A stretch of DNA of 16,679 nt from Flavobacteriales bacterium (GCA_020437875.1 JAGQVR010000034.1:1-16679), one strand, 5' to 3'. Positions 6,460 to 14,701 are shown, counted from the stretch's first letter. Notes: generated by a model not told the origin, from the letters alone. Made by a program: numbers and translations.

Positions 6460-7362
6460 TCAGGCGAGCATCATGTTGCGGATGTCCGTCACCTTGGCCA
6501 CGATGGCCTTCAGCTGGTCGGCCGGTATGGTGACGGTACTCGTGCTGTTGATGAAGGTGGTCTTCTTGCTGGCGTCGGTAACGGGCTCCTGGAAGCCATA
6601 GGTGCTCGAGACCTGGCCGAAGAGGGCTTGCAACTCCTTCAGACCTGTGAGCACCTTGGTCGCCCCGCCCTCCGTGTCACTCGCCTGTACAAGTTCGACG
6701 AGTGCGTTGAGGGAGGTCTTCTGCTCACCGATGCGGTTCACGATGGCCTGATCGTTGGCTGCGGCCGGGTCGGAGATGGTGAGGTAGAGCGATTCGATCC
6801 ACCCACCGGTGAGCACGAGGGCGCTCACATCATGGCGTTGGTTCTGCTTCAGGTACTTGTCCGCCGCGCGAAAGGCCACCCCGCTGAACTGGAGCAGGCT
6901 GTCCTCGCTACCCAGGTTCGACTTGAACCGGTCAAGCAGGGCCCGATCGAAGGAGTTGGTCAGTTCCAATTTGCTGCCGACCTTCTCGATGGCCTGCATG
7001 GTGGCCATGGCCCGCTGACCGTCCTTATGCACCGTGGCATAGGCCAGGTCGGCGCCATAGATCCCCAAGAGGGCGCTTTGGGCGGTCTTCCCGACAGCGG
7101 CCTCGGCGTTCTCGAGGGGTGCGGTCAGTTCCTTCTGGTACTTCAGGCCAGCCTTGCGCATGGCCAAGGCGGTCTGCACCGGGGATGGGATGCTGAAGAT
7201 GCGACCACCGACGTTCAGCAGTTCGGTCTCCTTCGGGGTCGTATCCACCGCAAGGGTATCCGTCTTGGGCTGGTCGGACTGGTGATCGGAGCCGCCGCAG
7301 GCGGCCAGGAACAAGCCCAGGCCAAGGCCCAAGGCGATCTTCGAAGGGGATGACACGGACAT
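6460..7362 (-). CDS. Lipoprotein of unknown function, mostly helical
   Basis: A 300-residue protein starting at the ATG at 7362 with a lipoprotein signal: hydrophobic LGLGLGLFLAAC with lipidated Cys22, then GGSDHQSDQPKTD, a flexible polar stretch. The mature domain (about residues 50-300) is rich in helices and contains IPSPVQTALAMRKAGLKY, GIYGADLAYATVH and VLTGGWIESLYLTISD. I recall similar conserved lipoproteins in Bacteroidota but no named function. The +2 residue is Gly followed by Gly-Ser-Asp; Bacteroidota surface-export signals are usually richer in acidic residues, so the leaflet is uncertain. The open frame continues upstream of the ATG to 7884, but that part is out-of-frame MFS sequence. 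It is the first gene of a pair with the secreted protein (3-nt gap) and has a candidate promoter 33 nt upstream. Confidence 0.82.
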   Translation of the reverse strand: MSVSSPSKIALGLGLGLFLAACGGSDHQSDQPKTDTLAVDTTPKETELLNVGGRIFSIPSPVQTALAMRKAGLKYQKELTAPLENAEAAVGKTAQSALLGIYGADLAYATVHKDGQRAMATMQAIEKVGSKLELTNSFDRALLDRFKSNLGSEDSLLQFSGVAFRAADKYLKQNQRHDVSALVLTGGWIESLYLTISDPAAANDQAIVNRIGEQKTSLNALVELVQASDTEGGATKVLTGLKELQALFGQVSSTYGFQEPVTDASKKTTFINSTSTVTIPADQLKAIVAKVTDIRNMMLA

Positions 7363-7394
7363 GTGCGACGCGGAAGATTTCAGTATCCGGGTGC

Positions 7395-7428
7395 CGAAGG
7401 TACGGGCGGTGTCAGGGCTGACCCCCAA
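7395..7428 (-). promoter_or_regulatory. Candidate promoter of the lipoprotein/secreted-protein pair
   Basis: Minus-strand TTG (7426-7428, in CCTTGG) and TACCTTCG (7395-7402) are separated by 23 nt. The -7 box matches TAnnTTTG at all but one fixed base; the spacing is at the long end of the Bacteroidetes range. It sits 32 nt upstream of the lipoprotein ATG. Confidence 0.4.
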
Positions 7429-7451
7429 GGCCTTCCAGCAGTTTTCAACAC

Positions 7452-7466
7452 TTCTACGGGGTAGAA
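7452..7466 (-). terminator. Short perfect inverted repeat after the MFS gene, possible weak terminator
   Basis: TTCTAC (7452-7457), GGG loop, GTAGAA (7461-7466). It lies 12 nt past the MFS stop codon. The stem is only 6 bp and is followed on the minus strand by GTGTTGAAAAC, without a T-tract, so it may be a weak or factor-assisted terminator, or chance. Confidence 0.25.
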
Positions 7467-7478
7467 CGCGCACGGTTC

Positions 7479-8732
7479 CTACCACTGCCGCATGCGCGAT
7501 CCCCGAAGGGCGTACCACCCGATGAAGAGGTAGCACGGCAACATGATCCAATAGGCCTGTTGCGGGCCCACCGCCGGGATCGCGGATAACCGCCCATACA
7601 CCAATGGAAGCAGTGCGCCACCGGCGATGGCCATGATCAACAAGGCACTTCCCGTCTTGGTATGCGGCCCGAGCCCCTGGATCGCCAAGGGCCAGATCGC
7701 AGGCCACACCAACGCATTCGCCAGGCCGAGCGCGGCGATGCAGTATACGCTCATTTCGCCATCCAGCAGCACCGCCGCCAAGGTGAACAGGGAACCGAGC
7801 ATGGCCGATCCCGCCAGCGCCTGCGACTGGCTGAACCAACGCGGTATGCCGAACACCCCGATGATGTATCCGATCACCATGCATGCCAGGGTATAGCTCG
7901 TAAGGTGCGTCGTCCGCTCCATCGGCATGCCTTGGGATTGTCCATACAATCCGATGGTATCCCCGGCCATCACCTCGACCCCCACGTACAGGAAGAGCGC
8001 GAGCACCCCGAGGACAAGCGTCGGGTGATGGATCACGCCGCCGGTGGCTCCCTTCTCCCCTTCCGCCTCCACCTCGGCATCGATCTCCGGGAGCGGGGAG
8101 AAGCGCACCATAAGGCCGAGTGCCAGAAGCACCGCCGCCATCACCGAATAGGGCAGTATCACCCGTTGAGCCAGTTCATCCAGTCTCGCGGCATGTCCTG
8201 CGGCATCGAGTTGGGCCAGGTCGGCCTGCAACGTGGACGCATCGCCGAGCAGGACCGCTCCGAGGATGATCGGCGCAAGCACGCCCGCCAGCTTGTTGCA
8301 GATACCCATGATACTGATCCGGGAGGCAGCGCTCTCGATCGGTCCGACCACCGTGATGTACGGGTTGCTCGCTGTTTGAAGCAGTGCGAGCCCTGTGCCG
8401 ATCACGAACAGGCCGGTGAGGAACAGACCATAGGACCGGGAATGCGCCGCGGGAATGAAGAGCATGGCGCCGATGGCCATGGTGATCAGGCCGTACATCA
8501 TCCCCTTCTTCATGCCCGTGGACCGCAGCACAGCTGACATCGGTAGCGCGGTGACGAAGTAGGCGATGTAGAAGGCGAAGGTGACATAGAAGGGCTCCGC
8601 GCCGTCCTTCAGTTCGCAGATGATCTTCAAGTACCCGATCAGCGGACCATTGATCCAGGTGGTGAATCCGAACAGGAAGAACAGCGCACCCAGGACGAAC
8701 ACCGCCGCCCGGGTATGGGAAGGTGCGGTCAT
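7479..8732 (-). CDS. Sugar MFS transporter, GluP/FucP family
   Basis: A 417-residue inner-membrane carrier with about twelve hydrophobic spans, the normal length for the fucose/glucose-galactose H+ symporter branch of the major facilitator superfamily. Diagnostic stretches are FFLFGFTTWINGPLIGYLK in TM1, QTASNPYITVVGPIESAASR (119-138) and RISIMGICNKLAG, all strongly characteristic of this branch. A charged central cytoplasmic loop (EIDAEVEAEGEKG, about 215-235) joins the two halves. Probable substrates are hexoses, fucose or N-acetylglucosamine; the sequence does not decide. The ATG at 8732 has a -7-like TACTTTTC just upstream. No sugar kinase, hydrolase or regulator is adjacent, so the context does not help with substrate. 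Alternatives outside this family are unlikely. Confidence 0.9.
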   Translation of the reverse strand: MTAPSHTRAAVFVLGALFFLFGFTTWINGPLIGYLKIICELKDGAEPFYVTFAFYIAYFVTALPMSAVLRSTGMKKGMMYGLITMAIGAMLFIPAAHSRSYGLFLTGLFVIGTGLALLQTASNPYITVVGPIESAASRISIMGICNKLAGVLAPIILGAVLLGDASTLQADLAQLDAAGHAARLDELAQRVILPYSVMAAVLLALGLMVRFSPLPEIDAEVEAEGEKGATGGVIHHPTLVLGVLALFLYVGVEVMAGDTIGLYGQSQGMPMERTTHLTSYTLACMVIGYIIGVFGIPRWFSQSQALAGSAMLGSLFTLAAVLLDGEMSVYCIAALGLANALVWPAIWPLAIQGLGPHTKTGSALLIMAIAGGALLPLVYGRLSAIPAVGPQQAYWIMLPCYLFIGWYALRGSRMRQW

Positions 8733-8737
8733 GGGGT

Positions 8738-8745
8738 GAAAAGTA
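8738..8745 (-). promoter_or_regulatory. Candidate -7 box of the MFS gene
   Basis: TACTTTTC on the minus strand matches TAnnTTTG except for the last base and lies 5 nt before the MFS ATG. No TTG is present 17-23 nt upstream. If used, the transcript would be leaderless or nearly so. Confidence 0.3.
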
Positions 8746-8816
8746 GATGGCTCGTGCCTACGGCATATGCGGCCCGACAGGCCCTCGTGAACAGGCCGCT
8801 GTGGACCGACAGGCCC

Positions 8817-9002
8817 CTACCAGTTGAGCTCGTGCTTGTAGTACCGCGGGAAACGGATGCTCTTGCGCACCTGCTCGTAGTACTTGTGCCAGAGCGGGGT
8901 GCTCAGGTCGTAGAGGTCCCTCTCCCGTTCAGCTCCCCGCTCCTCCGGGATGCGACGGGCCTTGGCCGCCGCATGGTCGTACGCCGCATGCTTTCGCTTC
9001 AT
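8817..9002 (-). CDS. Small basic protein of unknown function (61 aa)
   Basis: An ORF of 61 codons starting at ATG 9002 (MKRKHAAYDHAAAKARRIPE) and ending HELNW; an in-frame ATG at 9020 would add six residues. It is not recognised. The N-terminal half is Ala/Arg/Lys/Glu-rich and should be a charged helix. The C-terminal half is aromatic and basic (WHKYYEQVRKSIRFPRYYKH), which is not the composition expected from a random frame of GC-rich DNA and suggests selection. There is no signal peptide or membrane span, so it is probably cytosolic. It lies upstream of the MFS gene on the same strand (84-bp gap) and divergent from priA (123 bp to the chosen start). It could be nucleic-acid- or ribosome-associated, but that is only a guess from charge. 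Confidence 0.55.
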   Translation of the reverse strand: MKRKHAAYDHAAAKARRIPEERGAERERDLYDLSTPLWHKYYEQVRKSIRFPRYYKHELNW

Positions 9003-9100
9003 GCTAATATGACAAGTCAACGCGCAGGAATGTTGCTTGCCGTTCCTCGTTCCAACACGACCCTGTCTTTCACCACGCGACCGATGATCCGTTCATCGAT

Positions 9101-9108
9101 CACCTTTG
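9101..9108 (+). promoter_or_regulatory. Candidate -7 box of priA
   Basis: CACCTTTG matches the TTTG half and the A of TAnnTTTG and lies 17 nt before the chosen GTG start of priA. No clear TTG is seen at -33. If it is the promoter, the ATG at 9084 cannot be the start, which supports the GTG at 9126. Confidence 0.3.
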
Positions 9109-9125
9109 TGCTTTCAGCGATCAAC

Positions 9126-11567
9126 GTGTACGCCGAGGTCATCCTTCCGCTTGCCGTTCCGGGCACCTTCACCTATTCCGTTCCGGATGGGATGGCCGTG
9201 GAGCCCGGCGTGCGTGTGGTGGTCCCCTTCGGTCGTGGTCGTAAGCTCTACGGTGCAGTGGTGCATAAGCTGCATACGGACCTGCCAGCGGATCGTAGAG
9301 CGCGCTCCATTCTCTCCGTGCTGGATGTGACGCCCGTTGTGCTGCCACAACAACTTGAGTTATGGGAGCGCATGGCAGCGCATTACATGTGCACGCTCGG
9401 CGAGGTGATGATCGCCGCATTACCGGCACAGCTCAACCTGACAAGTGAGACGCGTCTGGTGGCCGGACCGGACGTGGGTAGACAGCTCCAAGGCCAGGAA
9501 CGAGCGGTATTCCTGTTGAACGCCCTGGAGAAAGGACAGGTGCTCACGCTGGAGCAGGCCGGTGAGCTCCTGGGCCTGAAGGACCCCATGCCCGTGGTGA
9601 AGCGCCTCATGGACCAAGGCGCCCTGTTGCTGGAGGAACAGCTGAAGCCCGACCACAAGCCGCGCATGAACACCTACGTCAAGCTGGCTCCGGGTCAGGC
9701 GGATGAAGCCGCGTTACATGGCTGGTTCGACCGGCTGGAGAAGGCTCCGAAGCAGCTCGAGGTCCTCATGCGCTTCGTTGAACTGAGCCAATGCCTCACG
9801 GACCGCCCCAGGGAGGTGTCGCGCGCCAAACTCATCCATGTGAGCGGGAGCAGCTCCGCCGTGGTGGAACAACTGGTGAAGAAGGGCCTCTTCGAACGAT
9901 ACGAACGCGAGGAAGGACGGCCGGATCCGAACACCGCGCCGGTGAACGCCCCTATGCTTTCCCCTCCACAACAGCAGGCCCTTGACCAGGTGAAGGAGGG
10001 CTTCGCCACACACGAGGTCGTATTGCTGCGCGGGGTCACCTCCAGTGGCAAGACGGAGCTGTACACCACCTTGATCATGGAGGCCATGGCCCGGGGTGAA
10101 CAGGTGCTCTACCTGCTGCCGGAGATCGCGCTCACCACCCAGATCATCGCACGGTTGCGCGCCCGTTTCGCGGAGGATGTGGCCGTGTTCCATTCGCGTA
10201 TGGCGCAGCACGAACGCACCGCTCTCTGGTTGCGCTGTCTCGGCGAAGAGCGGCCCAAGGTGGTGGTCGGCGCGCGTTCGGCGGTCTTCCTGCCCTTCGT
10301 GCGCCTCGGGTTGGTGGTGGTGGACGAGGAGCACGACCCCAGCTACAAGCAGCACGAACCCGCACCGCGCTACCACGCCCGTGACATGGCGATCGTCCTG
10401 GCCGGAGCGTATGGTGGCAAGGTGCTCCTAGGCTCCGCCACACCGGGCATGGAGAGCATGCACAATGCCCACACCGGCAAGTACGGTTCAGTGGAACTCC
10501 TGGTGCGCTATGGCGATGTGCGCATGCCGGTGATCACGCGCGTGGACCTGCGCGACGCTGCCCGGCGAAAGACGATGCACGGCCACTTCACCGAGACGCT
10601 GGTCGGACACATCCAACAGGCCATTGACCGTCGCGAGCAGGTGATCGTGTTCCAGAACCGGCGCGGCTATGTGCCCGTGTGGCAGTGCGAAAGCTGCGGC
10701 TGGATACCGCAATGTGACCAATGCGACGTGAGCCTCACCTACCACAAGTACCAGCACCAATTGCGCTGCCACTACTGCGGGCGGCACTATCCTCCACCCA
10801 CCAAATGCGAACAGTGCGCCAGTCCGCGGTTACGCATGCTGGGCTTCGGCACGGAGAAGATCGAGGAGGAACTGGCCGGGCTGTTCCCCGAAGCACGCAT
10901 CGCCCGGATGGACCAGGACACCACGCGCGGCAAGCATGCCCTGGACCGCATCCTCACCAACTTCGGCCAGGGCGCGGTGGACATCCTCGTGGGCACCCAG
11001 ATGGTGACCAAGGGACTCGACTTCGACCACGTGAGCACAGTGGCCATCCTCAACGCGGACAACCTGATGCGGTTCCCCGACTTCCGGGCGCATGAGCGTG
11101 CCTTCCAATTGATGGCACAGGTGGCGGGTCGCTCTGGACGTCGGAAGACGGCGGGCACGGTGATCATCCAGGCGCAGGATGTGCAGCACCCCGTGCTCGA
11201 GCTGGTGGTGGAGCATGATGTGGAAGGCATGTACCGGCGCGAACTGGAACACCGGCGTGCGCATGGCTATCCGCCCTTCATGCGACTGGTCCAGCTCACC
11301 TTGAAGCATCGATCGGAAGAGAAGGTGGCGCACACCGCACAGGAGCTGGCCCTCGCCCTTCGACCACGCTTCGGTGACCTGGTCCTTGGCCCGGAGATAC
11401 CGGTGGTCTCGCGCATCCGCGACAAGCACCTGCGGCGTTTGCTCGTGAAGCTGGCGCGTTCCACCCATCATGCTGACAAGGAATTCCTGCGCGACACCAT
11501 TGACCGGGTGTTCGGAGACCCCGCGCACAGCGCCGTGCAGCTCGTGACCGACGTGGATCCGATGTGA
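9126..11567 (+). CDS. priA: Primosomal protein N' (replication restart helicase PriA)
   Basis: An 813-residue superfamily 2 3'-to-5' DNA helicase that recognises stalled forks and reloads the replicative helicase. The N-terminal 3'-end-binding domain begins VYAEVILPLAVPGTFTYSVP, as PriA proteins usually do. The Walker A motif is GVTSSGKT (303-310) and the DEEH box is at 400-403. Eight zinc-binding cysteines are at 521, 524, 530, 533, 548, 551, 561 and 564. TQMVTKGLDF and QVAGRSGR correspond to motifs V and VI. I chose the GTG at 9126 because homologous N-termini begin there and a -7-like box lies just upstream; ATG 9084 would add 14 residues. The open frame extends back to 8715, but that part is not PriA-like. 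The stop overlaps a possible GTG start of the next gene. Confidence 0.95.
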   Translation: MYAEVILPLAVPGTFTYSVPDGMAVEPGVRVVVPFGRGRKLYGAVVHKLHTDLPADRRARSILSVLDVTPVVLPQQLELWERMAAHYMCTLGEVMIAALPAQLNLTSETRLVAGPDVGRQLQGQERAVFLLNALEKGQVLTLEQAGELLGLKDPMPVVKRLMDQGALLLEEQLKPDHKPRMNTYVKLAPGQADEAALHGWFDRLEKAPKQLEVLMRFVELSQCLTDRPREVSRAKLIHVSGSSSAVVEQLVKKGLFERYEREEGRPDPNTAPVNAPMLSPPQQQALDQVKEGFATHEVVLLRGVTSSGKTELYTTLIMEAMARGEQVLYLLPEIALTTQIIARLRARFAEDVAVFHSRMAQHERTALWLRCLGEERPKVVVGARSAVFLPFVRLGLVVVDEEHDPSYKQHEPAPRYHARDMAIVLAGAYGGKVLLGSATPGMESMHNAHTGKYGSVELLVRYGDVRMPVITRVDLRDAARRKTMHGHFTETLVGHIQQAIDRREQVIVFQNRRGYVPVWQCESCGWIPQCDQCDVSLTYHKYQHQLRCHYCGRHYPPPTKCEQCASPRLRMLGFGTEKIEEELAGLFPEARIARMDQDTTRGKHALDRILTNFGQGAVDILVGTQMVTKGLDFDHVSTVAILNADNLMRFPDFRAHERAFQLMAQVAGRSGRRKTAGTVIIQAQDVQHPVLELVVEHDVEGMYRRELEHRRAHGYPPFMRLVQLTLKHRSEEKVAHTAQELALALRPRFGDLVLGPEIPVVSRIRDKHLRRLLVKLARSTHHADKEFLRDTIDRVFGDPAHSAVQLVTDVDPM

Positions 11568-11602
11568 GCCAGGGCGCCGCCTACCTTGTCGATCGACCGG
11601 CC

Positions 11603-13186
11603 ATGACAGCGCACACATCCATTGATCCCGGCCTCGCCGGAAGGCGCCGGGAGAGGCGGGTCACCATCGTGCTGGCAGCCATCTGCCTGGGTGTCGCAGC
11701 GTACTCCATACAGCGGCTGGACATCGGATTGTATGACGAGACGGCCTACCTCCAACGCGGCGCCGTGATCGATGAGGAAGGCCTGCCCAGCGCGGATATG
11801 GGTCCGTTGTATTCCCTGTGGTACCGCGTGCTCCAAGTGGTCTGGCCGGACCCCATCGATCGGTACTTCGCGAACCTCGGCATCACCATCGCGCTCCTCC
11901 CCTTCATGCTCTTCGTTGTGCTACGCAGGTTGGGCACCTCGCTCATCGCTGCATCGTTCGTGGCGCTCTTCATCCTGGTCTCCACCCTCAACATCCTCAA
12001 CTGGCCGAGGGTGTCGGTCTTCGCATTGATCATCCTGCTCTTAGGCCTGTGGCTGCAAGCCGGTTCCCGATCGCACGACCGGGGCTGGGCCTTCCTCACC
12101 TGTGCGGCGATAATCGCGGTGTACATCCGCCCTGAATTCACACTGAGCGTGGGCATCCTCGGTGTAAGCTGGGTCGTTGACCTATACAGGCGGAAGCGCG
12201 AGGGTGAGCCGTATTCGATCACTCAGATCCTGACGACAGCCGTTCTTGCGATAGCCATGTCACTGGTGCTCGGGAACCCGTTCGGCCATGGACGAGGCAT
12301 GGTCGCCTTCGGCCAGCACTACGCCTTGAACCGGATCGAGGCCGACGACAGTGATACGGACGCATGGACCAGCTGGGAATCGATCACACAACGTGACCTC
12401 GGCACCACGAGCAGCCTGTCCAGAGCCATAAGCCATGCACCCGATCGCGTGGCCTGGCACATCGGCTCGAACCTGCGCCAACTGGTCCCCACGCTGGGCA
12501 GGATGGTGCTGCCCGCAGGTGCGCGTCTGGATCGGAAGGCCACCCTGCTCCTGTGCCTGCTCTTCTTCGTCATCTGCTGGGCCCTGTTCCCGGTGCGAAA
12601 GTCGAAGCGCTCCACGTCCGTCGCCTCGATGTGGGTCATCGCTGCACTGGCCGCACCGGCCATCCTCGCCGCGATCATCATATTTCCACGCCAACACTAC
12701 CTCATCTTTCCGATCACCTTGGCACTACTGCCACTTGTGGGGAGGCTCTTCCCGGAACGGTCGGTTGATACGCGCTGGCCACAACGGACCGTCGCAGTTC
12801 TGATCGGCTTGATCCTTGTACTATATGTGGGCCGACCCATCGGCACACCCGGACGACCGGTCCTCGCCACGATACAGGCGCTTCGCGAACTTGACCTCCC
12901 TGCACCGATCATCATCCTCGATGCCGATGGCGGATATGCGAGCTACCTGCCTGCTGGAAGTGTCCGCATTTCCGCACAGGACAAGGTCCGTGGACTGGAT
13001 GATCTCCTGTCGACCGAGCGGATCAACGTTATCGTGGCCTCACAGCGGCTGGCGAAGGACCCCCGATTCGCGGAGGACCCGGATTGGCAGCACTTCGTGG
13101 ACGGCGGCTACACCACCCGCTTCGATCGGTCCCCTGTGGAAGGGACCAACACGCTACTATACGTCTTGCGGGCGCGCCCGCATTGA
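11603..13186 (+). CDS. Polytopic membrane protein, possible GT-C glycosyltransferase
   Basis: A 527-residue protein with about eleven predicted spans between residues 20 and 410, and a C-terminal soluble region (about 415-527) including IIILDADGGYASYLPAGS. After TM1 comes YDETAYLQRGAV (from about residue 44). An acidic pair in the first extracytoplasmic loop is a hallmark of GT-C enzymes that use polyprenyl-phosphate sugars (ArnT/PMT-like), and RPEF and PRQHYLIFP fit the usual positions of basic residues. That function is inferred; the match is not strong. The ATG at 11603 is preferred, but a GTG at 11564 overlaps the priA stop as GTGA and would add 13 residues. It is probably co-transcribed with priA, though unrelated in role. 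It converges on the pseudouridine synthase gene with only 11 bp between stops. Confidence 0.75.
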   Translation: MTAHTSIDPGLAGRRRERRVTIVLAAICLGVAAYSIQRLDIGLYDETAYLQRGAVIDEEGLPSADMGPLYSLWYRVLQVVWPDPIDRYFANLGITIALLPFMLFVVLRRLGTSLIAASFVALFILVSTLNILNWPRVSVFALIILLLGLWLQAGSRSHDRGWAFLTCAAIIAVYIRPEFTLSVGILGVSWVVDLYRRKREGEPYSITQILTTAVLAIAMSLVLGNPFGHGRGMVAFGQHYALNRIEADDSDTDAWTSWESITQRDLGTTSSLSRAISHAPDRVAWHIGSNLRQLVPTLGRMVLPAGARLDRKATLLLCLLFFVICWALFPVRKSKRSTSVASMWVIAALAAPAILAAIIIFPRQHYLIFPITLALLPLVGRLFPERSVDTRWPQRTVAVLIGLILVLYVGRPIGTPGRPVLATIQALRELDLPAPIIILDADGGYASYLPAGSVRISAQDKVRGLDDLLSTERINVIVASQRLAKDPRFAEDPDWQHFVDGGYTTRFDRSPVEGTNTLLYVLRARPH

Positions 13187-13197
13187 TCGGACCGGTT

Positions 13198-13893
13198 TCA
13201 GGGGGTAAGCTTCGTCCAAAGGCCGGACATTGGCACCGGCGCCTCCACGACCATCGGCACTCCGATGGTGGGATGACTGAATGTGATGGTGCAGGCGTGC
13301 AGGTGGATGCTCCGGTCCTTCTCCCCACGGCGCGCCCCGTACTTCACATCCCCCTTGATCGGCCAGCCCGCTGCACCGAGTTGTGCCCTGATCTGGTGGA
13401 AGGCGCCGCCATCCGGTTCGACCTCCAGCAACGTGTAGCGCTCTCCCACACGCAGCGGTCGTATCCGAAGGGTCCCGGGTGTGCCTGTTCCCGGATCGGC
13501 CGACACCCTCGCCCTGTGACTATGCGGATCATGGCGTAATACAGCGTGTAATTCCCCGGGTTCCTCCACCCGGCCTTCCACGATCGCCCGATACACCTTG
13601 CGGACCGACCGTTCGCGGAACTGGCGGTTCAACCCTTCAGCCGCATGGCGCGTTCCCGCGAACAGGACCACGCCGCTCACTGGCCGGTCGAGCCGATGGA
13701 CCAGATGCATGTCCGGATCCTGCAACTGCTCGCGCAGAATGGTCAACAGGTCGGGATCGCCGGTCGGGTCGGGTTGCACAGGGATACCGGCCGGCTTCAG
13801 TGCAGCCACCACCGCCTCATCCGACCAAAGTACCTTGATCGCCGCCGGCTCAGTACTGCTCTTCGGCGTTGGGGAAGTCGAGCGAGCGGACAT
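13198..13893 (-). CDS. RluA-family RNA pseudouridine synthase
   Basis: A protein of about 231 residues from the RluA/RluC/RluD/TruC branch, which isomerises uridine to pseudouridine in rRNA or tRNA. The active-site motif is HLVHRLDRPVSGVVLFA with catalytic Asp69. The C-terminal motifs LLEVEPDGGAFHQIRAQL and WPIKGDVKYG are also present. No N-terminal S4 domain is seen, which fits the short TruC-like or RluA-like subgroup. The substrate site cannot be told. The start is uncertain: the catalytic domain begins at IKVLWSDEAVV near 13836 with no start codon there, so the ATG at 13893, inside the end of panB (44-nt overlap), is the most plausible. It gives a Ser/Thr/Pro-rich N-terminal tail. It is co-oriented with panB and likely co-transcribed. 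Confidence 0.87.
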   Translation of the reverse strand: MSARSTSPTPKSSTEPAAIKVLWSDEAVVAALKPAGIPVQPDPTGDPDLLTILREQLQDPDMHLVHRLDRPVSGVVLFAGTRHAAEGLNRQFRERSVRKVYRAIVEGRVEEPGELHAVLRHDPHSHRARVSADPGTGTPGTLRIRPLRVGERYTLLEVEPDGGAFHQIRAQLGAAGWPIKGDVKYGARRGEKDRSIHLHACTITFSHPTIGVPMVVEAPVPMSGLWTKLTP

Positions 13894-14668
13894 CCGTGAT
13901 GTAGCTGGAGACCGCCTCCGTGATGACCTCATGCAGGTCGGCGTAACGACGGAGGAAGCGCGGATTGAACTCCTTGTTGATCCCGAGCATATCGTGGAGC
14001 ACCAGCACCTGGCCATCCACTCCGTTCCCGGCGCCTATACCGATCACCGGGATGCTCACGCTCGCGGCCACCTCTTTGGCCAGTTTCGCGGGGATCTTCT
14101 CCAGGACGATGGCGAAGCAGCCGGCCTCCTCCAGCAATCTGGCATCCGACCGCAATCGTTCCGCTTCCTCCTCCTCCTTGGCGCGCACCACGTACGTACC
14201 GAACTTGTAAATGCTCTGGGGCGTCAACCCCAGGTGGCCCATCACCGGAATACCGGCCGTGAGGATCCGCTGGATGGAAGTGATCACCTCCCGCCCACCT
14301 TCGAGCTTCACGGCATGGGCGCCGCTCTCCTTCATGATCCGGATGGCCGAGTTCAGCGCCCCCTTTGAGTTGCCCTGGTAAGTGCCGAAGGGCAGATCCA
14401 CCACGATCAAGGCCCGCGAACAACCACGCACGACCCCGGCCGCGTGGTAGATCATCTGGTCCAGGGTGATGGGCAGTGTCGTCTCATGACCGGCCATCAC
14501 GTTGCTCGCGCTGTCTCCGACCAGGATCACATCGATACCCGCACCGTCCACCAGCCGTGCCAGTGAGTAGTCATATGCGGTGAGCATGGAGATCCGTTGG
14601 CCTTGCGCCTTCATCTCCTGCAGGGTGTGGGTGGTCACGCGCTTGGCGTTCGCGGCTCCGGTGCTCAT
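13850..14668 (-). CDS. panB: 3-methyl-2-oxobutanoate hydroxymethyltransferase (ketopantoate hydroxymethyltransferase)
   Basis: A 272-residue cytosolic TIM-barrel enzyme, the first step of pantothenate (and so coenzyme A) synthesis. It transfers a hydroxymethyl group from 5,10-methylene-tetrahydrofolate to alpha-ketoisovalerate to give ketopantoate. Hallmarks are MLTAYDYSLARLVDGAGIDV, VGDSASNVMAGHETT (D52), VVDLPFGTYQ (D91) and VKLEGG (E123), the presumed Mg2+ ligands, and VLEKIP with E190, the presumed catalytic acid. HLGLTPQS is also typical. Length is normal. It has a good Bacteroidetes-type promoter ending 4 nt before the ATG, so its mRNA should be near-leaderless. The 3' end overlaps the start of the pseudouridine synthase gene by 44 nt. 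No panC or panD is adjacent. Confidence 0.96.
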   Translation of the reverse strand: MSTGAANAKRVTTHTLQEMKAQGQRISMLTAYDYSLARLVDGAGIDVILVGDSASNVMAGHETTLPITLDQMIYHAAGVVRGCSRALIVVDLPFGTYQGNSKGALNSAIRIMKESGAHAVKLEGGREVITSIQRILTAGIPVMGHLGLTPQSIYKFGTYVVRAKEEEEAERLRSDARLLEEAGCFAIVLEKIPAKLAKEVAASVSIPVIGIGAGNGVDGQVLVLHDMLGINKEFNPRFLRRYADLHEVITEAVSSYITDVRSLDFPNAEEQY

Positions 14669-14672
14669 GCGG

Positions 14673-14701
14673 TAAAGCTACGGGGCTCCGTCCAGCCGCA
14701 A
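14673..14701 (-). promoter_or_regulatory. Bacteroidetes-type promoter of panB
   Basis: Minus-strand TTG (14699-14701, in GCTTGC) and TAGCTTTA (14673-14680) are 18 nt apart, matching -33 TTG / -7 TAnnTTTG with one mismatch. The -7 box ends 4 nt before the panB ATG at 14668, so transcription should begin at or next to the start codon. Confidence 0.5.

Noticed and set aside
7363..7884. Upstream extension of the lipoprotein frame to 7884
   Set aside because: The lipobox immediately follows the ATG at 7362; the extension overlaps the MFS gene out of frame and is Arg/His-rich.
8715..9125. N-terminal extension of PriA
   Set aside because: The extra sequence has no similarity to PriA, overlaps the small minus-strand gene, and the conserved N-terminus starts at VYAEVILPL.
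13826..13837. CAAAGTACCTTG, one mismatch from the palindrome at 263-274
   Set aside because: It lies within the start of the pseudouridine synthase coding region and breaks the symmetry; probably chance.
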